A stretch of DNA of 64,000 bases from Streptomyces smaragdinus (lineage in GTDB: Bacteria; Actinomycetota; Actinomycetes; Streptomycetales; Streptomycetaceae), in NCBI RefSeq assembly GCF_009604385.1, contig NZ_WEGJ01000001.1, positions 1 to 64,000 of the forward strand, given 5' to 3'. Position numbers and translations under genes: made by a program. The notes under the pieces were generated by a model. It had not been told where the DNA came from and did no database searches. It worked only from the letters and a program-made list of their open reading frames with translations. This document shows, in pieces, positions 34,007 to 43,866 of the stretch (within the stretch, counting starts at the first letter, position 1; each line of letters opens with the position of its first letter).

Positions 34007-34483
34007 TCAGAATGCTCCCGAGGGTCCGTCCTGTGTGTTCTCGTCCTCCGGGGCGAGCAGCACCCATGCTTCGGCGAGGTTGCGCAGGTGGTCGTCGTCG
34101 AGCCGGTCGAGAAAGAGCCTGCGCAGGTCGCTGTACTGCCGGCGCCACGCCTTGCGCAGGAGTGCCCGGCCGTCGCGGGTCAGGACCGCCGTGAAGCCGC
34201 GGCCGTCGCCGGCCGACCGTTGCCTTTCGATCAGCCCGCGGCTCTCGAGCCGATCGGCGAGCCGCGTGAACCCGCCGGTGGACATCAGGCGCCGCTGGGC
34301 GAGGTCCGACATCCTCATGCCCTTGCGGCCGGCCTCGGCCAGCAGCGCAAGCACGCTGTACTCGGCCATGCTCACGTTCAGGGGAGCCAGTCCGGCCTCG
34401 ATCTCACGCCAGATCCGATCATGAGTGACCAGCAGACCGTTCCAGGCCTGGTATTCAAGATCGCTCAGCTTCTCCGTCGCCAT
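34007..34483 (-). CDS. MarR-family regulator
   Basis: A 158-residue winged-helix regulator with the core AEYSVLALLAEAGRKGMRMS, DLAQRRLMSTGGFTRLADRL and GLIERQRSAGDGRGF. I chose the start at MATEKLSDLEYQ (34483) since residues upstream lack family similarity. It is divergent to the MDR reductase gene at 34720, but 237 bases away. The palindrome in that interval looks more like a MerR-type promoter, so its own targets are uncertain. Confidence 0.82.
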   Translation of the reverse strand: MATEKLSDLEYQAWNGLLVTHDRIWREIEAGLAPLNVSMAEYSVLALLAEAGRKGMRMSDLAQRRLMSTGGFTRLADRLESRGLIERQRSAGDGRGFTAVLTRDGRALLRKAWRRQYSDLRRLFLDRLDDDHLRNLAEAWVLLAPEDENTQDGPSGAF

Positions 34484-34627
34484 GCCCAGCACCGTATCGG
34501 ACCATGCCCGCGCAACCACTCCGGGTGCCTGCCTGCGCAGGAAGCCAATCCGGAAGGCCCGCCGCAATGAAGTGGAAGACGAGTCCTGATCCGTCGCTGT
34601 CGGCCCTTGCGGGAAGCGGCAGCGGCC

Positions 34628-34659
34628 TTGCCGCTGACGTGCACGTCAAGGGTTAGGGT
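34628..34659 (+). promoter_or_regulatory. MerR-type long-spacer promoter
   Basis: -35 TTGCCG (34628-34633) and -10 TAGGGT (34654-34659) are 20 bases apart, longer than the optimal 17. The spacer holds the perfect 14-base palindrome TGACGTGCACGTCA (34635-34648). This is the classic architecture of promoters activated by MerR-family proteins through DNA distortion, and a MerR gene lies downstream in the same transcription unit. Confidence 0.65.
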
Positions 34660-34719
34660 CGGCGCGCCGTTGGCGGCCGTCCCGCCGCGGCACACGTCCC
34701 GAGATCAGGAGTCCCCTCC

Positions 34720-35754
34720 ATGGCCACTGCCCTGCCCACCGCCACCCGCGAGATCCGGCTCGCGCATGCCCCGCAGGGGTTGCCCGGACCAGAGCACCTG
34801 AGTGTCGTCACCCGCTCTCTGGATGCTCCCGGTCCCGGCCACGTCGTGGTGCGAAACCAGTACTTCCTCGTCTTCCCCGGACTGCGCACCCTGATCGGAG
34901 GCGGGGCCCAGGACGTACCACTGCCGCCGATCCACCCTGGTGACGCGCTCTTCGGCCCCGCCGTCGGCGAGGTCGTCGCGGTCGGCCCGGACAGCCCGCT
35001 GCGTCCGGGGGACACCGTCACGCATCTGTTCGGGTGGCGCGAGCACGCGGTGGTGGCGGCGGCGGACTGCGTCCTGCTGGGCGACGTGCTGCCCGACCCG
35101 GTTGCTCATCTGTCGTCGGGGGCGGCCGCCTACGGAGCACTCACCCGGCTGGCCGATGTCCGGCCCGGCGACTCGGTGTTCGTCACCGGAGCGGCCGGGG
35201 CGGTGGGAACCCTGGCGGGTCAGGTGGCCAAGCTGCTGGGCGCCGGGCGGGTCATCGGCAGTACCCGTTCTCCGGCCAAGGCCGGGCGGCTGCGTAGCGA
35301 GCTGGGCTATGACTCGGTGGTGGTCGCCCCGTCACCCGGTCTTCCGGAACCGTTGGAGGCGGCGGCGCCCGGAGGCATCGACGTCGTGCTGGACACCGTG
35401 GGAGGCGAGCAGCTGAGCGCGGCGCTCGCGGCGGTCCGTACCGGCGCCCGCGTCGCGCTGGTCGGCGCCCTCGCCGGCCAGCTGGCACCGGACCGGCGGG
35501 GGGACAGCTCCCCGGCGGAGATCGACACCTACCGTTTGATCACCAAGGGGATCACGCTCCGCGGCTACCGCGGCGCGGACCATCCCGAGGTGGGGAAGGA
35601 GTGGACCGACCGGTTCGGCGCCTGGCTCCGCTCGGGTGAGATCACGTTTCCGCATGTGCGGCTGGCGGGCATGGACCGGGCCCGGCAGGCGTTGCAGGAG
35701 TTGTCCGAGGGGCGGCACTTCGGCACTGTCGTCGTGGAACTGCCGCCGCGATAG
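34720..35754 (+). CDS. NADP-dependent MDR reductase (CurA / LTB4-reductase type)
   Basis: A 344-residue medium-chain reductase without zinc ligands. It resembles alkenal/one oxidoreductases (CurA, leukotriene-B4 12-hydroxydehydrogenase) that reduce activated C=C bonds with NADPH. Motifs are VTGAAGAVGTLAGQVAKLLG, VLDTVGGEQLSAAL and TKGITLRGYRGADHP. Start ATG 34720 lies ~60 bases after a MerR-type promoter. The MerR regulator follows 60 bases downstream, so the pair looks like a self-controlled detoxification unit for electrophilic enones or aldehydes. Confidence 0.85.
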   Translation: MATALPTATREIRLAHAPQGLPGPEHLSVVTRSLDAPGPGHVVVRNQYFLVFPGLRTLIGGGAQDVPLPPIHPGDALFGPAVGEVVAVGPDSPLRPGDTVTHLFGWREHAVVAAADCVLLGDVLPDPVAHLSSGAAAYGALTRLADVRPGDSVFVTGAAGAVGTLAGQVAKLLGAGRVIGSTRSPAKAGRLRSELGYDSVVVAPSPGLPEPLEAAAPGGIDVVLDTVGGEQLSAALAAVRTGARVALVGALAGQLAPDRRGDSSPAEIDTYRLITKGITLRGYRGADHPEVGKEWTDRFGAWLRSGEITFPHVRLAGMDRARQALQELSEGRHFGTVVVELPPR

Positions 35755-35814
35755 CGCACGCCCGCCGCCGCACGGTACGGGCGGACGGGCGAGAGAGAGC
35801 GAGGCGAGGTCGAC

Positions 35815-36183
35815 ATGCGCATCGGAGATGCGGCGGCGGCAGCGGGAACCACCCCGCGGGCCCTGCGGTTCTACGAGGAGCGAGGGCTGCTCGCCCCGCC
35901 GGACCGCACGGCGTCCGGTCAACGCCGGTACGGCCCGGACGACGTGGCCCGCCTCCGCGTCATCCGCGAACTGCTCGGTCTCGGCCTCACCGTCGAGGAT
36001 CTGCGCCTCATCGCCGATCGGATCCAGCTCCTGGCCGACCATCCCCAGCAGCGCTGCACGAACGCCGACTCCGTCTCCCCCGCCTCCAGCGTGATCACTC
36101 ACCGGCTGGCGGCGATCGACGACGAGATCGACCGCCTGACCCGGCTGCGCTCCCGCCTGGCACAGCAGACCGGGCGCGGGTGA
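35815..36183 (+). CDS. MerR-family regulator
   Basis: A short 122-residue MerR protein: winged helix (residues 1-70: RIGDAAAAAGTTPRALRFYE, ERGLLAPPDRTASGQRRY) and a dimerisation helix, ending soon after. One cysteine (QQRCTNADS) lies at the effector-proximal end of the long helix, where thiol- or aldehyde-sensing MerR proteins carry theirs. Start ATG 35815 follows GCGAGGTCG. It is likely the activator of the long-spacer promoter at 34628 and hence of its own operon. Confidence 0.83.
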   Translation: MRIGDAAAAAGTTPRALRFYEERGLLAPPDRTASGQRRYGPDDVARLRVIRELLGLGLTVEDLRLIADRIQLLADHPQQRCTNADSVSPASSVITHRLAAIDDEIDRLTRLRSRLAQQTGRG

Positions 36184-36227
36184 TCGTACGGTCGCCGGGG
36201 ATGGCCGCGCCCAGGCGGATCGCCCGC

Positions 36228-36629
36228 TTACGACGCCACCGGCAGCCCCGCCGCCCGCCACGCCTGGAAGCCGCCCACCAGGTCGGTCGCCCGGTGCAGG
36301 CCCAGTTGCCGCAACGACGCGGCCGCGAGGCTCGAGGCGTAGCCCTCGTTGCAGATGATCACGACGGGAAGGTCGTGGCTCGTGGCCTGGGGGACGCGGT
36401 GGCTGCCCCGGGGGTCGAGGCGCCACTCCAGTTCGTTGCGCTCGATGACCAGGGCGCCGGGGATCAGGCCGTCCCGGTTTCGCAGAGCGGCGTAGCGGAT
36501 GTCGACCAGGAGCGCCCCGCCGTCTTGGGCGGCTTCGTATGCCTCGTGCGGCTCGATGCGGTCGAGCCCCGCGCGAACGCGTTCCAGCAGCTCGTCGATG
36601 CCGACGGGGTGTTCGTGGTGGGTGCTCAC
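36228..36629 (-). CDS. rhodanese-like sulfurtransferase
   Basis: A 133-residue single rhodanese domain. The active-site loop reads VIICNEGYASSLAA with the persulfide-forming cysteine, preceded by the family's LLVDIRYAALRNRDGLIPGA and ending GGFQAWRAAGLPV. The GTG start overlaps the cysteine dioxygenase stop (GTGA), so the two are translationally coupled, a pairing common in Streptomyces. It probably handles sulfane sulfur or sulfite/thiosulfate arising from cysteine oxidation. It is convergent with the MerR gene. Confidence 0.88.
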   Translation of the reverse strand: MSTHHEHPVGIDELLERVRAGLDRIEPHEAYEAAQDGGALLVDIRYAALRNRDGLIPGALVIERNELEWRLDPRGSHRVPQATSHDLPVVIICNEGYASSLAAASLRQLGLHRATDLVGGFQAWRAAGLPVAS

Positions 36630-37168
36630 TGCCAGTCCTCCGGACGCTCGACCTGCTCCAGGCGCAGCGCCTGCCCCGTACGGCTGTAGCGGCGGATCTC
36701 CGGCAGGGGCGGATAGTAGGCGTGGACGGATACCGCGTGCCGTTCGGTGGACTCGTTGAGCACCTCGTGCACGTGGTCCCGGCCGAACTGCCTGCCCTCG
36801 CCGGCCGGCAACCGTCGTACGCGGTCCACGCCTTCGGTGAGTTCCAGCATCTTCCAGCCGTCGGTGGGCAGCCGGGCGGCGAGCGAGTTCTCCGTCAGCT
36901 CACCGGCCGCGGTGACGAAGGCGCCCACCGAGTCGGCATGATCGTGCCAGCCCGTCCCGGTGCCGGGCGGCCAGCCGATCAGCCATGCCTCGCTGCCCCC
37001 GGGGCCGTCGAGGCGTACCCAGGTGCGGCCTTCGGGATCGAGGGGAAGCGAGGCGATCAGCTCGACGTCCGCGGCCGTACGGCGGGCAAAGGCGAGCAGG
37101 TCCGCCGGGGTCGGTGCAGTGACGGCGGAGGAGCCGGAGGGGACAGGGGAAGCAGGTGATACGGGCAC
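36626..37168 (-). CDS. cysteine dioxygenase (type I)
   Basis: A 180-residue cupin oxidising cysteine to cysteine sulfinate with iron and oxygen. The first metal motif is GWHDHADSVGAF (two His), the second HVHEVLNESTERHAVSVHAY (His). YYPPLPEIRRY carries the family's tyrosine region. I chose GTG 37168 with AGGA upstream because the frame beyond it lacks similarity. It is coupled to the rhodanese gene. Together they form a sulfur-amino-acid oxidation unit. Actinomycete enzymes lack the Cys-Tyr crosslink cysteine of mammals. Confidence 0.85.
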   Translation of the reverse strand: MPVSPASPVPSGSSAVTAPTPADLLAFARRTAADVELIASLPLDPEGRTWVRLDGPGGSEAWLIGWPPGTGTGWHDHADSVGAFVTAAGELTENSLAARLPTDGWKMLELTEGVDRVRRLPAGEGRQFGRDHVHEVLNESTERHAVSVHAYYPPLPEIRRYSRTGQALRLEQVERPEDWQ

Positions 37169-37513
37169 GGGTACCGTCCTGAAGGTGCGTTCGCGGGGAA
37201 AACGCGCGGCAAGATGAGCGGCGCGGCAAAGGGATGCGAATTCAGACGGACGGATGACACACGCAGCCCGCATAGCGGACAAGGTCCATATGGACCCTCC
37301 GCCACAGGCGCACACAGGTGTCGACCACGAGTCGGAGTACACCATGACCGGAAAGAGCGGTCAACTCACCGGCGCTCCGTGATCAGCGGGACGGGGCACG
37401 CGCCGACCGCGATGCGCGCGATGCCGCGTCTGCGGATCCCGAAAGACCGCAGGCCCCAGCCCTGGGCAAGGTACCCGTGTGGGGCCGGGTCCGGCGGCCG
37501 GCGGGCTCCGGTG
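37169..37513. other. intergenic, no gene seen
   Basis: 345 bases between the cysteine dioxygenase start and the epoxide hydrolase stop, both on the minus strand. It should hold the dioxygenase promoter and a terminator. I saw no convincing gene or perfect hairpin. Overlapping antisense frames are shadows. Confidence 0.35.
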
Positions 37514-38623
37514 TCAGTCGCGGAGCGTGGTGGCGAACTCGTGGATGTCCCGGGCGAGTGCGTCCGGCTCCTCGTGCGGTGCGAAATGCCCTCCGCGCTC
37601 GAGGCGGGTGTAGCGAACGACGTGGTAGGTCCGCTCGGCGTATTCGCGCGGCGGCACAGAGATGTCGTACGGGAGCACGGCGACGGCCGTCGGCAGGTCG
37701 CCCATCGCGGGCCGCGGGGACGGATGCGCCAGGTGGTCGAAGTACGGCCGGAAGGACGTGCCGATCGTGTTGGTGAACCAGTAGAGCGAGGCGTGCACCA
37801 GAATCTCGTCGTCGGTCCATCGCGTGGTGATGTCCCCGCCGCAGTCGCTCCAGGCGCGGTACTTCTCGAGGACCCAGGCCAGCAGACCGGCCGGAGAGTC
37901 ACTCAGTCCGTAGGCGAGTGTCAGGGGACGGGTCTGCTGCTGATGCTGGTAGGCGCCGCCGTCGCCGGTCCAGGATTCGATCCCCGACAGATACGCCGCC
38001 TCGGCTGCCGTGAGGTCGCTGTGGTCGACGGCCGGCGTCACGGCCATCAGGTGGATACCCGCGACTGCTTCCGGGTGGGCGGCCCCGAGACGCGAGGTGA
38101 TCCCGGCACCGAGGTCTCCCCCGTGCGCCAGGTAGCGGTCGTGGCCGAGACCGGACATGAGGCGGTGCCAGAGTTCGTGCGTCGGAGTCGCGGCCGGGGC
38201 CTCGGCGGACTGATCGGAGAAGGTGAATCCCGGCAGGGACGGCACCACGACGTCGTGGCCGAGGCCGGCGAGCCGGTGTGCCAGCGGGATCATCTCGGCG
38301 AACGTGCTCGGCCACCCGTTGGTGAGGATCATCGGAATGCCTGTCGGCTCCTGTGCGCGCACGTGGAGGAAGTGCACCCGTTGGCCACCGACGGTCGCCG
38401 TCCACTGCGGCTCGGCGTTCAGGCGTCGCTCGTGACGGCGCCAGTCGAATCCGTGGACCCAGTAGTCGACCAGGTGTGCGAGTACGGCGCGGTCGGTTCC
38501 CGCCAGCCAGGCGGGCTCGGGCCAGGGCCTGGGCCAGCGCGTTGCCAGCAGGCGGCGGCGTAGATCCGCGATGTCGTCCTCCGGCACCGCGACAGCGAAT
38601 TCTGCGGCCTCGAACGTGCTCAT
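37514..38623 (-). CDS. epoxide hydrolase (EHN type)
   Basis: A 369-residue alpha/beta hydrolase with the N-terminal EHN domain (about 1-110: FAVAVPEDDIADLRRRLLAT, RWPRPW). The oxyanion region is NGWPSTFAEM, the nucleophile aspartate lies in HGGDLGAGITSRLG (about residue 166), and the catalytic histidine in RGGHFAPHEEP. It opens epoxides to diols. ATG 38623 follows GGAGGA. It is divergent to a truncated flavin monooxygenase with paired 11-base repeats between them; a monooxygenase-hydrolase pair for an alkene/epoxide would have been sensible before the truncation. Confidence 0.86.
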   Translation of the reverse strand: MSTFEAAEFAVAVPEDDIADLRRRLLATRWPRPWPEPAWLAGTDRAVLAHLVDYWVHGFDWRRHERRLNAEPQWTATVGGQRVHFLHVRAQEPTGIPMILTNGWPSTFAEMIPLAHRLAGLGHDVVVPSLPGFTFSDQSAEAPAATPTHELWHRLMSGLGHDRYLAHGGDLGAGITSRLGAAHPEAVAGIHLMAVTPAVDHSDLTAAEAAYLSGIESWTGDGGAYQHQQQTRPLTLAYGLSDSPAGLLAWVLEKYRAWSDCGGDITTRWTDDEILVHASLYWFTNTIGTSFRPYFDHLAHPSPRPAMGDLPTAVAVLPYDISVPPREYAERTYHVVRYTRLERGGHFAPHEEPDALARDIHEFATTLRD

Positions 38624-38743
38624 CTTCCTCCCTCGGGCTGATCCGATTGCTGCCGGCCCGGCCCGTCGTCCGTACGGTTCCGCGCTTCCTCCTGCAGCGT
38701 GGACATACCCGAACGCCAGCGCGTCGCGCGGCCCGAGGAACCT

Positions 38744-38791
38744 GACTGCGCAGACAGTACAGGCTCGGGAATATCTGCCTGCGCAGACATC
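38744..38791. promoter_or_regulatory. paired TetR-like operator sites
   Basis: CTGCGCAGACA occurs at 38746-38756 and 38779-38789, 33 bases apart (about three helical turns). Each lies in a near-palindrome of the form CTGNCTGCGCAGNCAG. They lie between the divergent epoxide hydrolase and monooxygenase genes. No TetR gene is adjacent, so the regulator is probably elsewhere or lost. Confidence 0.55.
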
Positions 38792-38838
38792 TTGTTCTGG
38801 TCGAGGCGGTTCCACCGGACATCCGAAGGAGTCCCACG

Positions 38839-39655
38839 ATGAGTGACACCACCGGCACGACCGCCGAGCCCGCGCAGCCGTCCTTCGAGTTCGGCCACAT
38901 GACGTTCGTCGAGATGACCGCCGACCCGCGCACCGGGAAGCTCCCTTCGGCCCACCGGCGGGCACGGGAGACGATCGAGCAGGCCCGGCTCGCCGATCAG
39001 GTCGGCCTCGACCTGTTCGCCGTCGGGGAGCATCACCGGACCGACTTCGTCGGCTCGGCCCCGGCGATGGTCCTGGCAGCAGCCGCGGAAGCCACAGAGA
39101 ACATCCGGTTGACCAGCTCCGTCACCGTGCTCGGCTCCGAGGACCCGGTCCGGGTGTGGGAGCAGTTCGCCACGCTCGACCAGTTCTCCGGGGGCCGGGC
39201 CGAGATCATCACCGGCCGCGGCTCCTACACCGAGTCCTTCCCGCTCTTCGGCTACGACCTGGCCGACTACGCCGACCTCTTCCGCGAAAAGCTCGACCTC
39301 CTGCTGAAGATCCGGGCGGACAACCCGCTCACCTGGAGCGGCGGCCGCTTCCGTCCCCCGCTCCAGGCCTCGGACATCGGACCGCGGGCATTCCAGGCCG
39401 AACTGCCGATCTGGGTCGGAGTGGGCGGCACCGTGGCGTCCGCGATCGGCACCGGTCGTCTCGGACTGCCCATGGCCATGGCCTTGCTGACCGGGCACAT
39501 CACCCAGCACCGGCAGACCCTCGACATGTACCGCGCCGCCGCCGAAGAAGCCGGGCACGACCCGGCAACGCTGCGCACCAGCATCAACCTCCACGGCTAC
39601 ATCGGGTCCACCAGCCAGGGCGCCCGCGACACCATGTATCCCTACTTCGCGCGCG
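38839..39655 (+). pseudogene. LLM-class flavin monooxygenase, 3' end lost
   Basis: The first ~272 residues are a luciferase-like (LLM) flavin-dependent oxidoreductase: FEFGHMTFVEMTADP, LADQVGLDLFAVGEHHR, GRAEIITGRGSYTESFPLFG and LPIWVGVGGTVASA. At about 39650 the sequence crosses abruptly into antisense aldehyde-dehydrogenase DNA, so the frame carries ~200 meaningless residues to 40266. About 70-90 C-terminal residues are gone. It could give a chimeric but probably inactive protein. It is divergent to the epoxide hydrolase. Confidence 0.72.
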
Positions 39656-40212
39656 TTGGTCCGCGCGGTCTGTGCCGGGAGCTTGACCACGACCGTGCAG
39701 CCGGCGGCCAGGGCCGGACCCAGCGCACGGACGGTGAGGATGACCGGGGAGTTCCAGGGCGAGATGATGCCGACCACTCCCCTGGGCTCGGGATGGGAGT
39801 AGAGGTAGCGTCCGGGGGCGACTTCGGCGGCACGGCCGGTGTTCTGCATCCGGGCGCTCGCGGCGGCGTACCGCAGCCACTGCGCGGCTTGGCCGACCTC
39901 CCACCGCGTCTCGTGCCGGAGCCTGCCGTTCTCCCGGGAGAGCATCGCCGCGATCGCGGGCACCCGGGCCTCGAGGGAGTCGGCCAGGCAATCGATGGCA
40001 CTGGCGCGCACCGCACCGGACCCACTCCACGATGTGGACGTGAACGCCTCGGCCGCTGCCTCCACGGCGGCCCGGGCATCCGCCTCGCTGGCGTCGTAGA
40101 AGGAGCCGATGACCGCGCCCGTCGACGGGTCGACCGACTCGCCGATCCGGTCGTTCTCCGTCCACTTGCCGCCGATCCACTGTCGGGCGGGGTTCTCGTC
40201 GTACTGCGCCAT
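39655..40212 (-). pseudogene. aldehyde dehydrogenase, only N-terminal third kept
   Basis: From ATG 40212 the protein reads as a normal aldehyde dehydrogenase for ~186 residues (YDENPARQWIGGKWTENDRI, GVVGIISPWNSPVILTVRAL, GPALAAGCTVVVKLPAQTA). It then breaks at about 39655 into antisense monooxygenase sequence, leaving no catalytic cysteine or glutamate. The same deletion that truncated the convergent monooxygenase explains both. The frame stays open to 38620 only through antisense. Nonfunctional. Confidence 0.75.
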
Positions 40213-40353
40213 GGTGTGTGCCTCTCGTCGTCGGGACGGCACCAGCCTGCGCGTACGCACCGGTGACAGCCAGGTAAGGCTCTTCCCTGGCACATCCGGG
40301 ACGAGGGTGCCGCCGGGTCGGCCGGCCCGGGGGGCGCGTGCCGGCGCTCCCGG

Positions 40354-41184
40354 TCAGATCGCCGTGCGCAGCCGCGCGAGCTGCTCCGCGGCGGTACTCC
40401 CGCCCGCCGCCGTACACACGATGATCCTCAGGTCGGCGTCGGGGACGGTCAGTGTGTCGCAGTCGATCCTGACGTCACCGACCAGTGGGTGGTGAACCGT
40501 CTGAACGAGACTCCGGAACGCTGCCGCGGCGCCCTCGGCCCACAGCCCGGCGAAGCGGGGACTGTGCTCGTGGAGCAGGGCGATCGGCGAAGCGAAAGCA
40601 GGGTCGTTCCCGGCGTACGCCGCCGTGCGGCGCAGGTCCGCCACCAGGGCCCGGTCAAAGGCGTCCGCCCCGCCGTCCGGGTCCGCCACCGCCGTCGAGG
40701 TCGCGTTCACGAACGTGTCAACCACCAGGTTCTGCCCCGGGACCTCCCCCGCCGCCGGCCTGAGGAAAAGCACGTCCCACAACCGTGTCGACGTGAGCAG
40801 CGTCCAGTCGGCCGCGAACACACCGAGCGGCAGGTCGGCCATCCGCGTCAGCATCCGCTGCACCCCCGGCGGAATGTGCTGCGAGATCGTCCCCGGGCCG
40901 GGCGGTGCCAGACCAGCGGCCCGGTAGAGCAGCTCCGTCTCGGTACGGTCGAGCTGGAGCGCGCGAGCCAGGGAGGCGACGATCTGCGCGGACGGCGTCA
41001 GCCACCGGCCCTGCTCCAGCCGGACGATGTAGTCGCTGCTCACCCCGGCCACCGCCGCCAGTTCCTCGCGGCGCAGCCCCTTGGTACGCCGGTTCCCGAC
41101 CGACGCCAGCCCCACATCCGACGGGAGCAGCCGTTCCCTCCATGCCCGGAGCAGCCCGCCGAGGGAGTGGAAGTCTGCCGGCAC
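40354..41184 (-). CDS. XRE-family regulator with MmyB-type ligand domain
   Basis: A 276-residue regulator. An N-terminal helix-turn-helix (about 10-75: RRTKGLRREELAAVAGVSSD, YIVRLEQGR) is followed by an MmyB-like ligand domain (about 105-265: AADWTLLTSTRLWDVLF, LVADLRRTAAYAGND, THHPLVGDV-like HHPLVGDVRIDCDTL). Such proteins typically sit beside a redox enzyme they control; here the neighbour on the left is the truncated aldehyde dehydrogenase on the same strand. The start is GTG 41184. Confidence 0.85.
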   Translation of the reverse strand: MPADFHSLGGLLRAWRERLLPSDVGLASVGNRRTKGLRREELAAVAGVSSDYIVRLEQGRWLTPSAQIVASLARALQLDRTETELLYRAAGLAPPGPGTISQHIPPGVQRMLTRMADLPLGVFAADWTLLTSTRLWDVLFLRPAAGEVPGQNLVVDTFVNATSTAVADPDGGADAFDRALVADLRRTAAYAGNDPAFASPIALLHEHSPRFAGLWAEGAAAAFRSLVQTVHHPLVGDVRIDCDTLTVPDADLRIIVCTAAGGSTAAEQLARLRTAI

Positions 41185-41365
41185 CCCACCAGTGTATGGA
41201 TCACCCTCGCCACACGGACAACAGCCGCAAGGTCCGGCCCCGACCCGGTGGCGGGTGGCGATCCGACTGGTTCGGCACCGGGGGCGGGAACGCCTGCCAC
41301 GGCGACGGGTGAGACACCGGATGTCATGTCCGTGGCCTGGCTACGGAGAGGCAGCCGCCGTGGGT

Positions 41366-41413
41366 GCCTCCCCAGGAACTCCGGCGGCCATACGGCTGGG
41401 TTCCTGGGGAGGC
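41366..41413 (-). terminator. terminator of the GH62 gene
   Basis: A perfect 14-bp inverted repeat GCCTCCCCAGGAAC / GTTCCTGGGGAGGC with a 20-base loop, beginning 37 bases past the GH62 stop on the minus strand. Confidence 0.75.
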
Positions 41414-41449
41414 TGTATCGGTTCAGCGGGTCGCGCCGGATCCGGCAGG

Positions 41450-42955
<1,506 letters not shown>

Positions 42956-43126
42956 TCAGCCGCGCAGAGTCCACTGCTGGTCGGCCTGTTCGCCGCGGTC
43001 TCGGATCACCACGGCGGTGCTGTTGCCGGTGCGGCGGCGCCGGCCGGCCGGCGGTCTGCCGCTCGGCGCCGTGCCGGAGGTGGGCGTGGTGGGAAGTACG
43101 GCAGCCGACAGGGCTGTGCGTCTCAT
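42956..43126 (-). pseudogene. remnant of a secreted CBM13 protein
   Basis: A 56-codon frame: the first residues (MRRTALSAAVLPTT) look like the start of an exported protein, and the end (RDRGEQADQQWTLRG) is the exact style of a ricin-type CBM13 C-terminus with its QxW motif. The whole enzyme body between is missing, so this is what remains after an internal deletion. It lies 81 bases upstream of the GH62 gene on the same strand, so a two-gene hemicellulose operon probably once existed. Confidence 0.5.
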
Positions 43127-43311
43127 CCGTGAGTGCTCCCATCGCGGTTCAGTCGGGCCCGCCGCGCGGCGTCGCGCACGTCCTCGTCAGGTGTCCCGGA
43201 GCCGGTGCGGGCACGGGAGTGCGTCACCGGACGGGAAACGGGGCGGTGCGGGTGCCGGCGTGCGGTGGTCTGTTGCGCGGGAGCAGGCGCAGACCGGTTG
43301 CGGTCGACAGT

Positions 43312-43350
43312 GTTCGAAATATCGAACTCTGTCTGGCTTCTCAGACAGAG
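43312..43350. promoter_or_regulatory. palindrome plus hairpin of unknown role
   Basis: GTTCGAAATATCGAAC (43312-43327) is a 16-base near-perfect palindrome with an AT-rich centre, and directly after it CTCTGTCTG (43327-43335) pairs with CAGACAGAG (43342-43350). They stand alone in the 740-base gap 43127-43866, which holds no gene I can support. The first could be an operator for the GH62 operon (its start is ~440 bases away) or an orphan site. Confidence 0.4.
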
Positions 43351-43866
43351 AGGATCCGGGGCCGATGGCGGGGCGTCAATACCCCGCGTTCAACAAACCC
43401 GGAATCTTTACTTGGGCATGTCATGTCTGCGCTTGGGTCCCCCGGGAGCCGTTGGTGGAGCCACGCCCGCGCCGGACCCGCCGCGACCGACACCTCGGAA
43501 CCCACGAGTCGGACCGGAGTAGCCGCTCTGGGTCTTGTGGATCACCCGAGCAGGTCTGCCCATCACGCGCTTCCGCGAACTCTTTCACAGGTCCTGGTGT
43601 TGCTCAGCGCCGCCGGTGAATTCCAGAAACTCTGCCCACCTTAAACCGGCCGGAAATCAGATGACATCGATCTCTTGACCTCCCGACCACCGCCCTCACG
43701 AAATGGCGGGCAGACCCAAGTAATGAAGTCGCTTATCCGATGAGTTCGGAAGGTATTTGGATCCGCAAATGGGTGGCATCGGCGAGTTCAGGAAGGAGTT
43801 GCACTCCCGTCACGGCAGCATCGAGGTGCAACTTCATGATCTGACGCGAAAAGAGAGACGCAAGCC

